The position numbers and the translations under genes are program-made. Under the pieces are notes generated by a model. The model was not told the DNA's origin. It did no database searches and saw nothing but the letters and a program-made list of their open reading frames with translations. Positions 45,233 through 55,291 of a stretch of DNA of 64,000 nt are shown one piece after another (position 1 is the stretch's first letter; each line of letters begins with the position of its first letter). Location: the NCBI GenBank assembly GCA_024231975.1, contig JAAEQB010000034.1, positions 124,001-188,000 on the forward strand, in the 5' to 3' direction. Source of the DNA: Allobosea sp. GTDB lineage: Bacteria > Pseudomonadota > Alphaproteobacteria > Rhizobiales > Beijerinckiaceae.

Positions 45233-46516
45233 TCAGGCGAGCGCCTTCAGGGCCGAGCGGCCGGCATAGATCGCTTGGTTGCCAAGCTCTTCCTCGATGC
45301 GCAGCAGCTGGTTGTACTTCGCCGTCCGGTCGGAGCGGGCGAGCGAGCCGGTCTTGATCTGCCCGCAATTGGTCGCGACGGCGAGATCGGCGATGGTCGC
45401 GTCCTCGGTCTCGCCCGAGCGGTGCGACATGACCGCGGTGTAGCCGGCGCGCTGGGCCATATCGACGGCGGCGAGCGTCTCGGTCAGAGTGCCGATCTGG
45501 TTGACCTTGACCAGGATCGAGTTGGCCGTCTTCGCCTTGATGCCCTGCGACAGGCGGGTGACGTTGGTGACGAAGAGGTCGTCGCCGACCAGCTGGCACT
45601 TGTTGCCGACGAGATCGGTCAGCGCCTTCCAGCCATCCCAGTCGTCCTCGGCCATGCCGTCCTCGATCGAGATGATCGGATAGCCGGCGACCAGCTTGGC
45701 GAGGTACTTGGCCTGCGCCTTCGGATCGCGGGTTTTGCGTTCGCCTTCATAGACATAGGAGCCGTCCTTGAAGAACTCGGTCGCGGCGCAGTCGAGCGCC
45801 AAGGCGACGTCTTCGCCGGGCTTGTAGCCGGCCTTCTCGACCGCCTGCATGACGAAGTCGAGGGCCGCCTCTGCCGACTTGATGTTGGGAGCAAAGCCGC
45901 CTTCGTCGCCGACATTGGTGTTGTGGCCGGCGTCGTGCAGCGCCTTCTTCAGCGTGTGGAAGATCTCGGCACCCATGCGCAGTCCCTCGGCGAAGGAGGT
46001 CGCGCCGATCGGCATCACCATGAATTCCTGGAAGTCGATCGGGTTGTCGGCATGGGCGCCGCCATTGACGATGTTCATCATCGGCACTGGCAGGACACGG
46101 GCCGAGGTTCCGCCGACGTAGCGATAGAGCGGCAGCCCCGAAGCGTCGGCTGCGGCCTTGGCGACGGCGAGCGAGACGCCCAGGATGGCGTTGGCGCCGA
46201 GCTTGCTCTTGTTCGGCGTGCCGTCGAGCTCGATCATCGCTTGGTCGATCGCGGTCTGGTCCTCGGCGTCCATCGCGACGATCGCCTCGGCGATCGCGAC
46301 ATTGACGGCCTCGACCGCTTTCAGCACGCCTTTGCCGAGATAGCGACTCTTGTCGCCGTCGCGCAGCTCGACTGCCTCATGCGCCCCGGTCGAGGCGCCT
46401 GACGGCACCGCGGCGCGACCCATCGAGCCGTCTTCGAGCACGACATCGACCTCGACCGTCGGGTTGCCGCGGGAATCGAGGATCTGGCGGCCGATGATGT
46501 CGATGATCGCGGTCAT
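45233..46516 (-). CDS. eno: Enolase
   Basis: A 427-residue glycolytic enzyme converting 2-phosphoglycerate to phosphoenolpyruvate. ITDIIGRQILDSRGNPTVEV-type N-terminus, GASTGAHEAVELRDG, the acid/metal residues in ALDCAATEFF and SIEDGMAEDDW, the catalytic Lys region ILVKVNQIGTLTE and SHRSGETED. Start at 46516 fits the family; the frame extends to 46543. kdsA, which uses phosphoenolpyruvate, lies 2 kb away on the same strand. Confidence 0.97.
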   Translation of the reverse strand: MTAIIDIIGRQILDSRGNPTVEVDVVLEDGSMGRAAVPSGASTGAHEAVELRDGDKSRYLGKGVLKAVEAVNVAIAEAIVAMDAEDQTAIDQAMIELDGTPNKSKLGANAILGVSLAVAKAAADASGLPLYRYVGGTSARVLPVPMMNIVNGGAHADNPIDFQEFMVMPIGATSFAEGLRMGAEIFHTLKKALHDAGHNTNVGDEGGFAPNIKSAEAALDFVMQAVEKAGYKPGEDVALALDCAATEFFKDGSYVYEGERKTRDPKAQAKYLAKLVAGYPIISIEDGMAEDDWDGWKALTDLVGNKCQLVGDDLFVTNVTRLSQGIKAKTANSILVKVNQIGTLTETLAAVDMAQRAGYTAVMSHRSGETEDATIADLAVATNCGQIKTGSLARSDRTAKYNQLLRIEEELGNQAIYAGRSALKALA

Positions 46517-46675
46517 GGCAGGCTCCGGAGCTGAGGTGGGCAAGGGATGCCGCGCTTCTAGACAAGACAGGCGGCGACGGGAAGGGGCGGTGGCGTTTAT
46601 CCGAGCCGGGGATTAAAAGCCGCGGCAACTCCAGCGCCCGTCATCGATGGGCGCCCACCTGTTCAGGATGCTGCT

Positions 46676-47131
46676 ATGACCATCGACGCCTCGACCCTCC
46701 AGCTTGGCAAGGCGAGCGAGCTGCCGGGTTCGCCCGAGGAAGCCCGCCTCGACCGCGTGCCGAACCCGCATGCCGGCACCGACTATCTCGCCCGCTTCAC
46801 CTGCCCGGAATTCACCTCGATCTGCCCGGTCACCGGCCAGCCCGATTTCGGCATCCTGGTGATCGACTATCTGCCGGGCGACTGGCTGGTCGAATCGAAG
46901 TCGCTCAAGCTCTATCTCGGCGCCTTCCGCAATCACGGCGCCTTCCACGAGGACTGCACCGTCGGCATCGGCAAGACGCTGGTAGACCTGCTCGAGCCGA
47001 AATGGTTCCGCATCGGCGGCTACTGGTATCCGCGTGGCGGCATCCCGATCGACGTTTTCTTCCAGACTGGCGAGCCGCCCAAGGGGCTCTGGCTGCCCGA
47101 CCAGGGTGTGGCTCCTTATCGGGGACGTTGA
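46676..47131 (+). CDS. queF: NADPH-dependent 7-cyano-7-deazaguanine reductase
   Basis: A 151-residue type I (single-domain) QueF, which reduces preQ0 to preQ1 in queuosine synthesis. The catalytic Cys is in FTSICPVTGQPDFG, and the QueF motif ESKSLKLYL follows; NHGAFHEDC holds the conserved His/Glu. It works upstream of Tgt in the same pathway. Divergent from eno. Confidence 0.95.
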   Translation: MTIDASTLQLGKASELPGSPEEARLDRVPNPHAGTDYLARFTCPEFTSICPVTGQPDFGILVIDYLPGDWLVESKSLKLYLGAFRNHGAFHEDCTVGIGKTLVDLLEPKWFRIGGYWYPRGGIPIDVFFQTGEPPKGLWLPDQGVAPYRGR

Positions 47132-47136
47132 GCTCT

Positions 47137-47282
47137 CGTCATTCCGGGGCGCCGCAAAGCGGCGAGCCCGGAACCCAGAACCGATGCCATGTCCGGAGGG
47201 GCGCTGTCATATCCGCGCCTAATGACAACGCATATCGGTTCTGGATTCCGGGCCCTTCGCTGTGCAAAGCCCCGGAATGACG
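47137..47282. repeat. 146-bp imperfect palindromic intergenic element
   Basis: Begins CGTCATTCCGGGGC and ends with its exact reverse complement GCCCCGGAATGACG. Inner arms also pair (CCCGGAACCCAGAACCGATG with CATATCGGTTCTGGATTCCG, imperfectly). It fills the whole queF/MFS gap. Such 'GTCATTCCGGGG' elements are a familiar dispersed repeat type in Bradyrhizobium and relatives; this looks like one copy, able to act as a bidirectional terminator. Confidence 0.8.
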
Positions 47283-47292
47283 GAGGCGGTTC

Positions 47293-48510
47293 TTACGTCC
47301 GGCTGCCGGCCAGCGGCAGGATGCGCGGCACCGCGAAGCCGAGCAGCGTGATCCCGGCAGCGAAGACGAGGATCGCGCCGCTGGTGCCGAACAGGTGCAG
47401 GGCGGCGCCCATCAGCACCGGTCCGAGCGCATGGCCGCAGAACAGGGCGCAGGCGAACAGTGCGACGGCTGAGCCGCGTGCGGTGGGCGCAAGCTCGGTC
47501 GCCTGCGCCTGGAAGGTTCCGTGCATCAGGAAGAAGCCGAAGCCGTTCAACGTGAAGATCGCGATCGCGCTCCACCAGGGCAGGAAGGCGAGCGAGAAGA
47601 GGGCGAAGGCCAGGCCCATCACGACGCCGCCCGTCACGGTCATCCGGGCCGGGCCGAGCCGTTCGACCAGGGTCCTGGTCAGCACGCCGTAGACGATGCC
47701 GCCAAGGCCGGTGCCGGCGATGACGAGGCCGGCCTGCGACGGGCCGACGCCGGTTCGCTCCTGCAGGATCGCCGCGATATAGGGCGGCATGCCGAAGATC
47801 AGGCTGGCCTCGACGATGACGAGCCCATAGAGCAGTTTCGACCGCGGATTGGCGAAGACGGCGGCATAGTTCGCGAGCGCGCCGGCAAAGCTGAGCGGGG
47901 CGCGGCGCGCATCCGGCCGGGGTTTCAGCACCACCAGCACCAGAACACCGGCGATCGCGGCGAGGCTGCCCGCCATCACGAAGACGTAGCGCCAGCCGAG
48001 GTGCTCGGCTATCAGCCCGGAGCAGGCAGCGCCGACCATCTGCCCGACGATCATCAGCACGAGGAAGCGCCCGAGCATGATCTGCCGCTCGGCCATCGGC
48101 GCCCGGTCACCGATCGCCGCCATCGCGACCGGGATGATCCCTCCGGCGGCGATGCCGGCCACCATGCGCACGACCGTCAGCATTTCGAACGAGCCGGCGA
48201 AGGTCACGGCGAGAGAGAGGAGTGCGAGCGCGCCGAGACAGGTCGCGATCGTCCTGAGCTTGCCGAGTGAATCGGCGATCGGCCCGAGGAAAGGCTGGCC
48301 GATGGCATAAGCGAAGGAGAAGGCGGTCGCGATCGCCGCGACCTGGGCGATGCTGCGCCCGAACTCAGCTGCCAGCGTCGGCACCAGCGGGTCAAGCAAG
48401 CGCATCGTGAAGGTCGAGGCGAAACCGCACGCCCCGAGCACGAGAATGAGCGAATTCAACGAGCCTTGCGAGGGCGTGGCTGGCGGCGGAGCGCTGGAGA
48501 CGTCAGACAT
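47293..48510 (-). CDS. MFS transporter
   Basis: A 405-residue permease with twelve predicted helices. The A-like motif between helices 2 and 3 reads GPIADSLGKLRTIATC, and GLIAEHLGWRYVFVMAG is typical of the drug-efflux DHA1 group. Substrate unknown. The ATG at 48510 lies inside the end of kdsA (8-bp overlap), so the two are coupled. Confidence 0.9.
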   Translation of the reverse strand: MSDVSSAPPPATPSQGSLNSLILVLGACGFASTFTMRLLDPLVPTLAAEFGRSIAQVAAIATAFSFAYAIGQPFLGPIADSLGKLRTIATCLGALALLSLAVTFAGSFEMLTVVRMVAGIAAGGIIPVAMAAIGDRAPMAERQIMLGRFLVLMIVGQMVGAACSGLIAEHLGWRYVFVMAGSLAAIAGVLVLVVLKPRPDARRAPLSFAGALANYAAVFANPRSKLLYGLVIVEASLIFGMPPYIAAILQERTGVGPSQAGLVIAGTGLGGIVYGVLTRTLVERLGPARMTVTGGVVMGLAFALFSLAFLPWWSAIAIFTLNGFGFFLMHGTFQAQATELAPTARGSAVALFACALFCGHALGPVLMGAALHLFGTSGAILVFAAGITLLGFAVPRILPLAGSRT

Positions 48511-49372
48511 ACGCCAGCGTAGAATGCGCCGAGCGCTTGGCAAGCCGATCGAACTCTTGCAGCTCTGCGATCAGCGCATGGAAGTCGCGCAGCGGCACCA
48601 TGTTCGGTCCGTCCGACGGTGCATTGTCGGGGTCGGGATGGGTCTCGATGAAGACGCCGGCGACGCCGACCGCGACCGCGGCGCGCGCCAGCACCGGGAC
48701 GAATTCGCGCTGGCCGCCGGTCGAGGCGCCCTTGCCGCCGGGCTGCTGCACCGAATGGGTGGCATCGAAGATCACCGGCGCGCCGATCTCGGCCATGATC
48801 GGCAAAGCGCGCATGTCGGTAACCAGCGTGTTGTAGCCGAAGGAGACGCCACGCTCGGTCAGCATCACATTGGGGTTGCCGCTCTCGGTGACCTTGGCGG
48901 CGACGTTGACCATGTCCCAGGGGGCCAGGAACTGGCCCTTTTTGACGTTGACGATGCGGCCGGTCTTGGCGGCTGCGACGAGCAGGTCAGTCTGCCGGCA
49001 GAGGAAGGCCGGGATCTGCAGCACGTCGACCACTTCGGCCACCGGAGCACACTGGCTGACATCGTGGATGTCGGTCAGCACCGGCAGGCCGGTGCGCTCG
49101 CGGATCTCGGCGTAGACGGGCAGGGCGGCATCCAGCCCCATGCCGCGCTGGCCCTTCACGCTGGTGCGGTTGGCCTTGTCGAACGAAGCCTTGAAGACCA
49201 GACCGATGCCGAGCTTGTCGGAGGTCTCCTTCAGCGTCAGGGCGATTTCCAGCGCGTGATCGCGGCTCTCCATCTGGCAGGGGCCGGCGATCAGCGCGAG
49301 CGGCAGGCCGTTGCCGAAGCGGACGGGCTTGGCGAGGTCGGCGCCGACGGTGACGATGGCGTTGGCGGTCAT
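48503..49372 (-). CDS. kdsA: 3-deoxy-D-manno-octulosonate 8-phosphate synthase
   Basis: A 289-residue enzyme condensing arabinose-5-phosphate with phosphoenolpyruvate for the Kdo of lipopolysaccharide. Motifs: LIAGPCQMESRDHAL, KASFDKANRTSVKGQRG, PVLTDIHD, DVLQIPAFLCRQTDLL, FDATHSVQQPGG, FIETHPDPDNAPSDGPNM. The Cys in AGPCQMES marks the metal-dependent class (E. coli has Asn there). Confidence 0.96.
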   Translation of the reverse strand: MTANAIVTVGADLAKPVRFGNGLPLALIAGPCQMESRDHALEIALTLKETSDKLGIGLVFKASFDKANRTSVKGQRGMGLDAALPVYAEIRERTGLPVLTDIHDVSQCAPVAEVVDVLQIPAFLCRQTDLLVAAAKTGRIVNVKKGQFLAPWDMVNVAAKVTESGNPNVMLTERGVSFGYNTLVTDMRALPIMAEIGAPVIFDATHSVQQPGGKGASTGGQREFVPVLARAAVAVGVAGVFIETHPDPDNAPSDGPNMVPLRDFHALIAELQEFDRLAKRSAHSTLAYV

Positions 49373-49437
49373 GGCGGGCTCCTGGCTGAGGCGGCCGGTT
49401 TAGAAGCCACCTGCCGCCGTGACAAGCCGACGTTGCG

Positions 49438-50883
49438 TCACGTCACCTCGAACCAGCTCCACAATCCCCGGTCGAAGCGTTCCAGCACGGTCGAGGAGAT
49501 CAGCCAGCGCCCGGGGTTGTCGGCGATGAAGGCGATGTGCAGGCGCTTGCCCTCGGGGATCTGGACCGTGTCGAGGAAATAGGGCTCCCAGCCGTCGTCG
49601 AGCGGGTGCAGCAGGCGGAAGCTGTGGCCGTGGACGTGGAAGGGCTGAAGGAAGGCGGTCTTGTTGGTGATGCCGATCACCACGGGCGAGCCGCGCTTGA
49701 CGCTGAACAGCGGCTTGCCCTTCGGATCGCCCTGGCCGCCATTGACGGTCCATGGCTTCGAGAGGTCGAGCCCGGCGAGGTCGAGCTTATTCTCTGGCGT
49801 GATCCTGGCGCCACCCTCGATGATCATCTCGCTGCGTTTGGCATCCTGGAGCCGGACCGCAGCCGGCAATGCCGGATTGAGCGGCATGCCGGCGATCGCC
49901 GGGCGCGCCGGCTTGGCCGGGCCGTCCGAGGCGAAGCGTACCAGCGGCACGCCAGGGCCGATCAGCGCGGTGACGCTTGCGGCCGCTCCGGCCGTCTCCG
50001 GCATGTCGAAGATCACGTCGTAGCGCGTGCCCGGCGCGAAAGGCAGCTGGCCCCGGACCGGCTCGAAGGTCTCGGTCGGCTGGCCGTCTACCGCCGCGAC
50101 GAAGGCCTTCATCTCGTCGAATCGCAGCCGCATGATCCGGGCGTTGCAGGCATTGGCGAGCCGCAGGCGGACGCGGGACCCCGGCGCCAGCTTGACCGGC
50201 AGCGGCGGCGGCTTGCCGTTGACGGTGAGCCAGCTGCCGAGTCGGCCGGCTGCGGCGCCGTCCTGGCTGTCGGGCGCAAAGGGCAGCAGCTTCTGATCGT
50301 CGCCGAGCAGCCAGTCGCCGATCAGGGCGGGCAGGTCGAGGTCGACGGCGGGCGGCTCCTTCTCCTCGACGATCAGGAGGCCGGAAAGCCCGCGCCCGGC
50401 CGGCTCGGACGAGCCGCCGAGCAGCATCGGCCGGTAGAGGAAGCTGCCGGAATCAGGCGGCGTCAGCCGGTATTCGAACTGGCCGCCGGGGGGCACCGGC
50501 TCCTGGCTGAAGCCGCCGACGCCGTCCATGAGATGGTCGGCGCGCAGGCCGTGCCAGTGCAGCGACAGCGGCTTGTCGGTGCGATTCTGCAGATTGAGGC
50601 GCAGCGTCTCGCCCTGCTTCACCTTGAGCACCGGGCCGGGTGCGGCGCCGTCGAAGGTCCAGATTTCGGTCTCCGGCGCTGGCGCCGGCCGCAGGCGAAC
50701 TTTCACGGAAGCGGCGACGAGGTCGCGTGCGGCGCTGGCTGTTGCCGGTTGCGGCGACGGGGCGGCTTGCTGCGCCAGCGTGGAGAGCGGCGAGAACAAT
50801 GCCACGAATCCGGCGCCTTGTGCGACGACTCGGCGGCGGCTGGGACGGGGGCTTGAAGGCGGCGGCGAGACGTCTTGGCTCAT
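49438..50883 (-). CDS. Multicopper-oxidase-fold protein lacking most copper ligands
   Basis: A 481-residue exported protein. The N-terminus has a Tat-like RRRVVAQGAGFVALF signal. Cupredoxin domains keep two of the four copper-binding motifs: LHWHGL and PFHVHGHSF. The other two are lost: the usual WYHSH motif reads LYRPM, and the HCH..EH motif, which carries the type 1 Cys, reads ISSTVLER. So it should bind at most a partial copper site and cannot be a normal oxidase. Copper-free relatives such as FtsP/SufI exist, so a structural role is possible. The start is set at 50883, where the signal peptide begins. Confidence 0.85.
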   Translation of the reverse strand: MSQDVSPPPSSPRPSRRRVVAQGAGFVALFSPLSTLAQQAAPSPQPATASAARDLVAASVKVRLRPAPAPETEIWTFDGAAPGPVLKVKQGETLRLNLQNRTDKPLSLHWHGLRADHLMDGVGGFSQEPVPPGGQFEYRLTPPDSGSFLYRPMLLGGSSEPAGRGLSGLLIVEEKEPPAVDLDLPALIGDWLLGDDQKLLPFAPDSQDGAAAGRLGSWLTVNGKPPPLPVKLAPGSRVRLRLANACNARIMRLRFDEMKAFVAAVDGQPTETFEPVRGQLPFAPGTRYDVIFDMPETAGAAASVTALIGPGVPLVRFASDGPAKPARPAIAGMPLNPALPAAVRLQDAKRSEMIIEGGARITPENKLDLAGLDLSKPWTVNGGQGDPKGKPLFSVKRGSPVVIGITNKTAFLQPFHVHGHSFRLLHPLDDGWEPYFLDTVQIPEGKRLHIAFIADNPGRWLISSTVLERFDRGLWSWFEVT

Positions 50884-51049
50884 GCCCGGGACATAGCCGC
50901 ACCTTGTCATTCTGGCGAGTGTAAAGCCACTTGGAAGCCGCCTTCGCAGAAGTGTCGCATTTTTTTGCTGCATGACGCGCCCGAAATGGTATAGCGGCGC
51001 GGCCTACGGTGCTGCTGTCGCGAAGACTGCGATGTGGCGCACCGGGTCG

Positions 51050-51134
51050 GCGGGCGTGGCGGAACTGGTAGACGCACTGGTTTTAGGTACCAGCGGCGAA
51101 AGTCGTGGGGGTTCGAGTCCCTCCGCCCGCACCA
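51050..51134 (+). tRNA. tRNA-Leu (TAG anticodon)
   Basis: 85 nt with CCA encoded. Acceptor arms GCGGGCG / CGCCCGC, anticodon stem CTGGT / ACCAG with loop TTTAGGT (anticodon TAG at 51084-51086), the long variable arm expected of a leucine tRNA, and GTTCGAGTCC in the T arm. Confidence 0.96.
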
Positions 51135-51219
51135 GGATTCGGATTTCGCGAGCGCGGCGGCGGTCACCCGGCGTCGCGCTTTGGACATTGAAGTAAAGAG
51201 CTGTTGGCGGATCAGAACG

Positions 51220-52653
51220 ATGAACGTGACCGAAACCCTGTCCCAGGGCCTCAAGCGCGAATTTCAGGTGGTGCTGAACGCCACCGACCTCAAGACCAGG
51301 CTGGATGACGGCCTCGCCGGCCTGCAGGGCAAGGCCCGCATCAACGGCTTCCGTCCCGGCAAGGTCCCGGTCGGCCATCTGCGCCGCCTCTATGGCCGCT
51401 CGGTCATGGCCGATGTCGTCCAGAACGCCGTCAACGAGGCGAACCAGAAGATCGTCGCCGACAACGGCCTGAAGCTCGCCTTCGAGCCGCAGATCAAGTT
51501 CCCCGAGGACAAGGACGAGATCGAGGCCGCGATGGAGGCCAAGGGCGATCTCGCCTTCACCGTCGCGCTCGAGGTGCTGCCGAAGATCGAGGTCGTCGAC
51601 GTTTCCGACGTCTCGCTCGAGAAGCCCGTCGCCGAGATTCCGGAAGCCGATGTCGATGCCGCGCTGGAGCGCATGGCCTCGCAGAATCGCGCCTTCGAAT
51701 CGAAGAAGGACGGCGCCAAGGCCGCCAAGGGCGACCGCCTGCTGATCTCCTTCGTCGGCACGCTCGAGGGCAAGCCCTTCGACGGCGGCACCGGCTCGGA
51801 AATCCCGCTCGAGCTCGGCGCCGGCCAGTTCATTCCGGGCTTCGAGGAGCAGCTCGAGGGCGTCAAGAAGGGCGAGCAGCGCACCGTCTCGGTGACCTTC
51901 CCCGAGAACTACACCGCGACCCATCTCGCCGGTAAGCCGGCCGAATTCGCCGTCACCGTCGATGATGTCCAGGCTCCCGGCGAGCTCAAGATCGACGACG
52001 AGCTCGCCAAGGGCTTCGGCATGGAGTCGCTCGACGCGCTCAAGACCGCGATCCGCGAGCAGATCGGCCGCGAGTTCGGCGAGCAGTCGCGCCGCAAGGT
52101 CAAGAAGGCCCTGCTCGACGCGCTCGACGGCAAGTACAGCTTCGAGCTGCCGCCGACCCTGGTCGAGCAGGAGTTCGCCGCGGTCTGGAGCCAGGTCGAG
52201 GCGGACATGAAGAACGCCGGCAAGACCTTCGCCGACGAGGACACCACCGAGGACGAGGCCCGCGCCGAGTACCGCAAGATCGCCGAACGCCGCGTGCGCC
52301 TCGGCCTGGTGCTGGCCGAGATCGGCGAGCAGGCCAAGGTCCAGATCTCGGACGACGAGGTGACGCAGGCCCTGATCCAGCGCGCCCGTCAGTTCCCGGG
52401 CCAGGAGAAGGAAGTCTGGGAGTTCTACCGCAAGAACCCGCAGGCGCTCGCCGAGATCCGCGCCCCGATCTTCGAGGAGAAGGTCGTCGACCATCTGCTC
52501 GGCCAGGTGAAGGTCTCCGACAAGTCGGTTTCGCGCGAGGCGCTCTTCGCCGACGACGAGGCGGAAGAGACCGCTGAGGCCAAGCCGAAGGCCGCCAAGG
52601 CGAAGAAGACCAAGAAGGCTGCGGCTGAGGCGTCTGACGAGGCTTCGGCCTGA
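51220..52653 (+). CDS. tig: Trigger factor (ribosome-associated chaperone/prolyl isomerase)
   Basis: A 477-residue protein. N-terminal ribosome-binding domain with the signature near GFRPGKVPVGHLRRLYG (about 45-60), a central FKBP domain (KGDRLLISFVGTLEGKPFDG...), and a helical C-terminal domain with an acidic, Lys/Ala-rich tail. Start at 51220 follows the usual MNVTETLSQGLKREF. It heads the tig-clpP-clpX-lon group. Confidence 0.96.
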   Translation: MNVTETLSQGLKREFQVVLNATDLKTRLDDGLAGLQGKARINGFRPGKVPVGHLRRLYGRSVMADVVQNAVNEANQKIVADNGLKLAFEPQIKFPEDKDEIEAAMEAKGDLAFTVALEVLPKIEVVDVSDVSLEKPVAEIPEADVDAALERMASQNRAFESKKDGAKAAKGDRLLISFVGTLEGKPFDGGTGSEIPLELGAGQFIPGFEEQLEGVKKGEQRTVSVTFPENYTATHLAGKPAEFAVTVDDVQAPGELKIDDELAKGFGMESLDALKTAIREQIGREFGEQSRRKVKKALLDALDGKYSFELPPTLVEQEFAAVWSQVEADMKNAGKTFADEDTTEDEARAEYRKIAERRVRLGLVLAEIGEQAKVQISDDEVTQALIQRARQFPGQEKEVWEFYRKNPQALAEIRAPIFEEKVVDHLLGQVKVSDKSVSREALFADDEAEETAEAKPKAAKAKKTKKAAAEASDEASA

Positions 52654-52794
52654 TCCTTGCCGCCTGATTGACGATATCGGCGCCGTCCGCACGCTGCGGG
52701 CGGCGCTTCCCTTTTCAGCCGCCGCCGGCATGCTTATGTGGGGTCTTCGCCGCTATCGGCTGATTCCCGCCCGCTTTGACCCCAAGGACCGACG

Positions 52795-53418
52795 ATGATG
52801 CGTGACCCGATCGAGACCTATAACAATCTCGTCCCGATGGTGGTCGAGCAGTCGAGCCGCGGCGAGCGCGCCTTCGACATCTATTCGCGCCTGCTGCGCG
52901 AGCGCATCATCTTCCTGACCGGCCCGGTCGAGGATTACTCGGCGTCGCTGATCGTGGCGCAGCTGCTGTTCCTCGAAGCCGAGAACCCCAAGAAGGAAAT
53001 CTCCTTCTATATCAACTCGCCCGGCGGCGTGGTCACCTCGGGCCTGTCGATCTACGACACCATGCAGTTCATCCGCTGCCCGGTGACGACGCTGTGCGTC
53101 GGCCAGGCCGCCTCGATGGGCTCGCTCCTGCTGACCGCCGGCGCCAAGGATATGCGCTTTGCGCTGCCGAACGCCCGCATCATGGTCCACCAGCCCTCCG
53201 GCGGCTTCCAGGGCCAGGTCACCGACATCCTGATCCACGCCCGCGAGGTCGAGAGCCTGAAGCGGCGCCTGAACGAGATCTATGTCAAGCACACCGGCCG
53301 CTCCTACGAGGACATCGAGGGCGCGCTTGAGCGCGACAATTTCATGACCGCCGACCAGGCCAAGGAGTTCGGCCTGATCGACAAGGTCATCGACAAGCGT
53401 GCGGACGAGGCGGCCTAA
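52795..53418 (+). CDS. clpP: ATP-dependent Clp protease proteolytic subunit
   Basis: A 207-residue serine protease subunit of the ClpXP ring. Nucleophile Ser107 in GQAASMGSLLL, His132 in RIMVHQPSGG, and the MTADQAKEFGLIDKVI end of the family. Works with the ClpX unfoldase encoded 269 bp downstream. Confidence 0.97.
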   Translation: MMRDPIETYNNLVPMVVEQSSRGERAFDIYSRLLRERIIFLTGPVEDYSASLIVAQLLFLEAENPKKEISFYINSPGGVVTSGLSIYDTMQFIRCPVTTLCVGQAASMGSLLLTAGAKDMRFALPNARIMVHQPSGGFQGQVTDILIHAREVESLKRRLNEIYVKHTGRSYEDIEGALERDNFMTADQAKEFGLIDKVIDKRADEAA

Positions 53419-53488
53419 GGCTGTCGCGGTACCTCGCGCCTGTGGGTTGGCGAGTGGCTTTCAAAGGGCCATATTGCCTGGAGACTAG

Positions 53489-53508
53489 GCCCCATGTTTG
53501 CATGGGGC
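53489..53508 (+). terminator. Hairpin in the clpP-clpX spacer
   Basis: GCCCCATG, loop TTTG, CATGGGGC: an 8-bp perfect stem about 70 bp after the clpP stop, with no T-tract. The rest of the 269-bp spacer (53419-53687) is comparatively AT-rich near 53590-53620 and may hold a clpX promoter, which I cannot place with confidence. Confidence 0.5.
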
Positions 53509-53687
53509 ATCTGAAGGGCGCGGCAAGGCGCTCGAGCGGTCCGATTTTGGGTCAGTTTCGTCGCCGCCTGCGCCAGAGCGACGCGTTAACCTAATAATCG
53601 TGATCTGAGCGCCTATTATGACGGGGAGACGACATCAGCCCGCCGTTTTTCGGTGGCGGATTTCGTCCTCCGAGATGGAGAAGCATC

Positions 53688-54956
<1,269 letters not shown>

Positions 54957-55291
54957 GCGAAACCGGATTCTGGTTCAGTTCGGAACGCGCGCCTTTCGGC
55001 GCGCGTTTTGCTTTACGGATCAGAATGGTTACAGCTACCCCGAAGCCGTCTTTGCCCTGCTCGAGCCATCACGGTCTCGTGCTGCGATTGCGGCAGAAGC
55101 GGCGGTGGACTGCGTGAGGCGTCGCTTGAAAGCCGGCGTCGAAGCATCCACCTTATCCTCACCTGTTGGAGTCGCGTGCCTGTCGAGGGCGCGGCCGGCA
55201 GGGGCGCCTGGCGCGAATGGTCGCGCCGCGCGGTACGTCCGCTCGATTGCCTTTCAAGGGGTCGGCCGGGCGAAAACGTGAAGGACTAGAC
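54957..55291 (+). promoter_or_regulatory. clpX-lon spacer: terminator and candidate heat-shock promoter
   Basis: 335 bp without a gene. It starts with the clpX terminator (54984-55007). Further on, CTTGAAA at 55125-55131, followed 16 bp later by CCACCTTAT (55148-55156), resembles the RpoH promoters of alphaproteobacteria, apt for lon. A GAAGGA ribosome site precedes the lon ATG. Open frames running through here are too biased to be genes. Confidence 0.4.
54984..55007 (+). terminator. Rho-independent terminator of clpX
   Basis: AACGCGCGCC, loop TTTC, GGCGCGCGTT followed by a T-rich TTGCTTT: perfect 10-bp stem shortly after the clpX stop. Confidence 0.85.

Noticed and set aside
46517..46675. 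PreQ1 riboswitch upstream of queF
   Set aside because: A small hairpin (GCGCCC/GGGCGC) exists, but no A-rich tail or pseudoknot partner is visible near the start.
47137..47282. CRISPR array
   Set aside because: One long inverted repeat only; no direct repeats with spacers. No array seen anywhere in the window.
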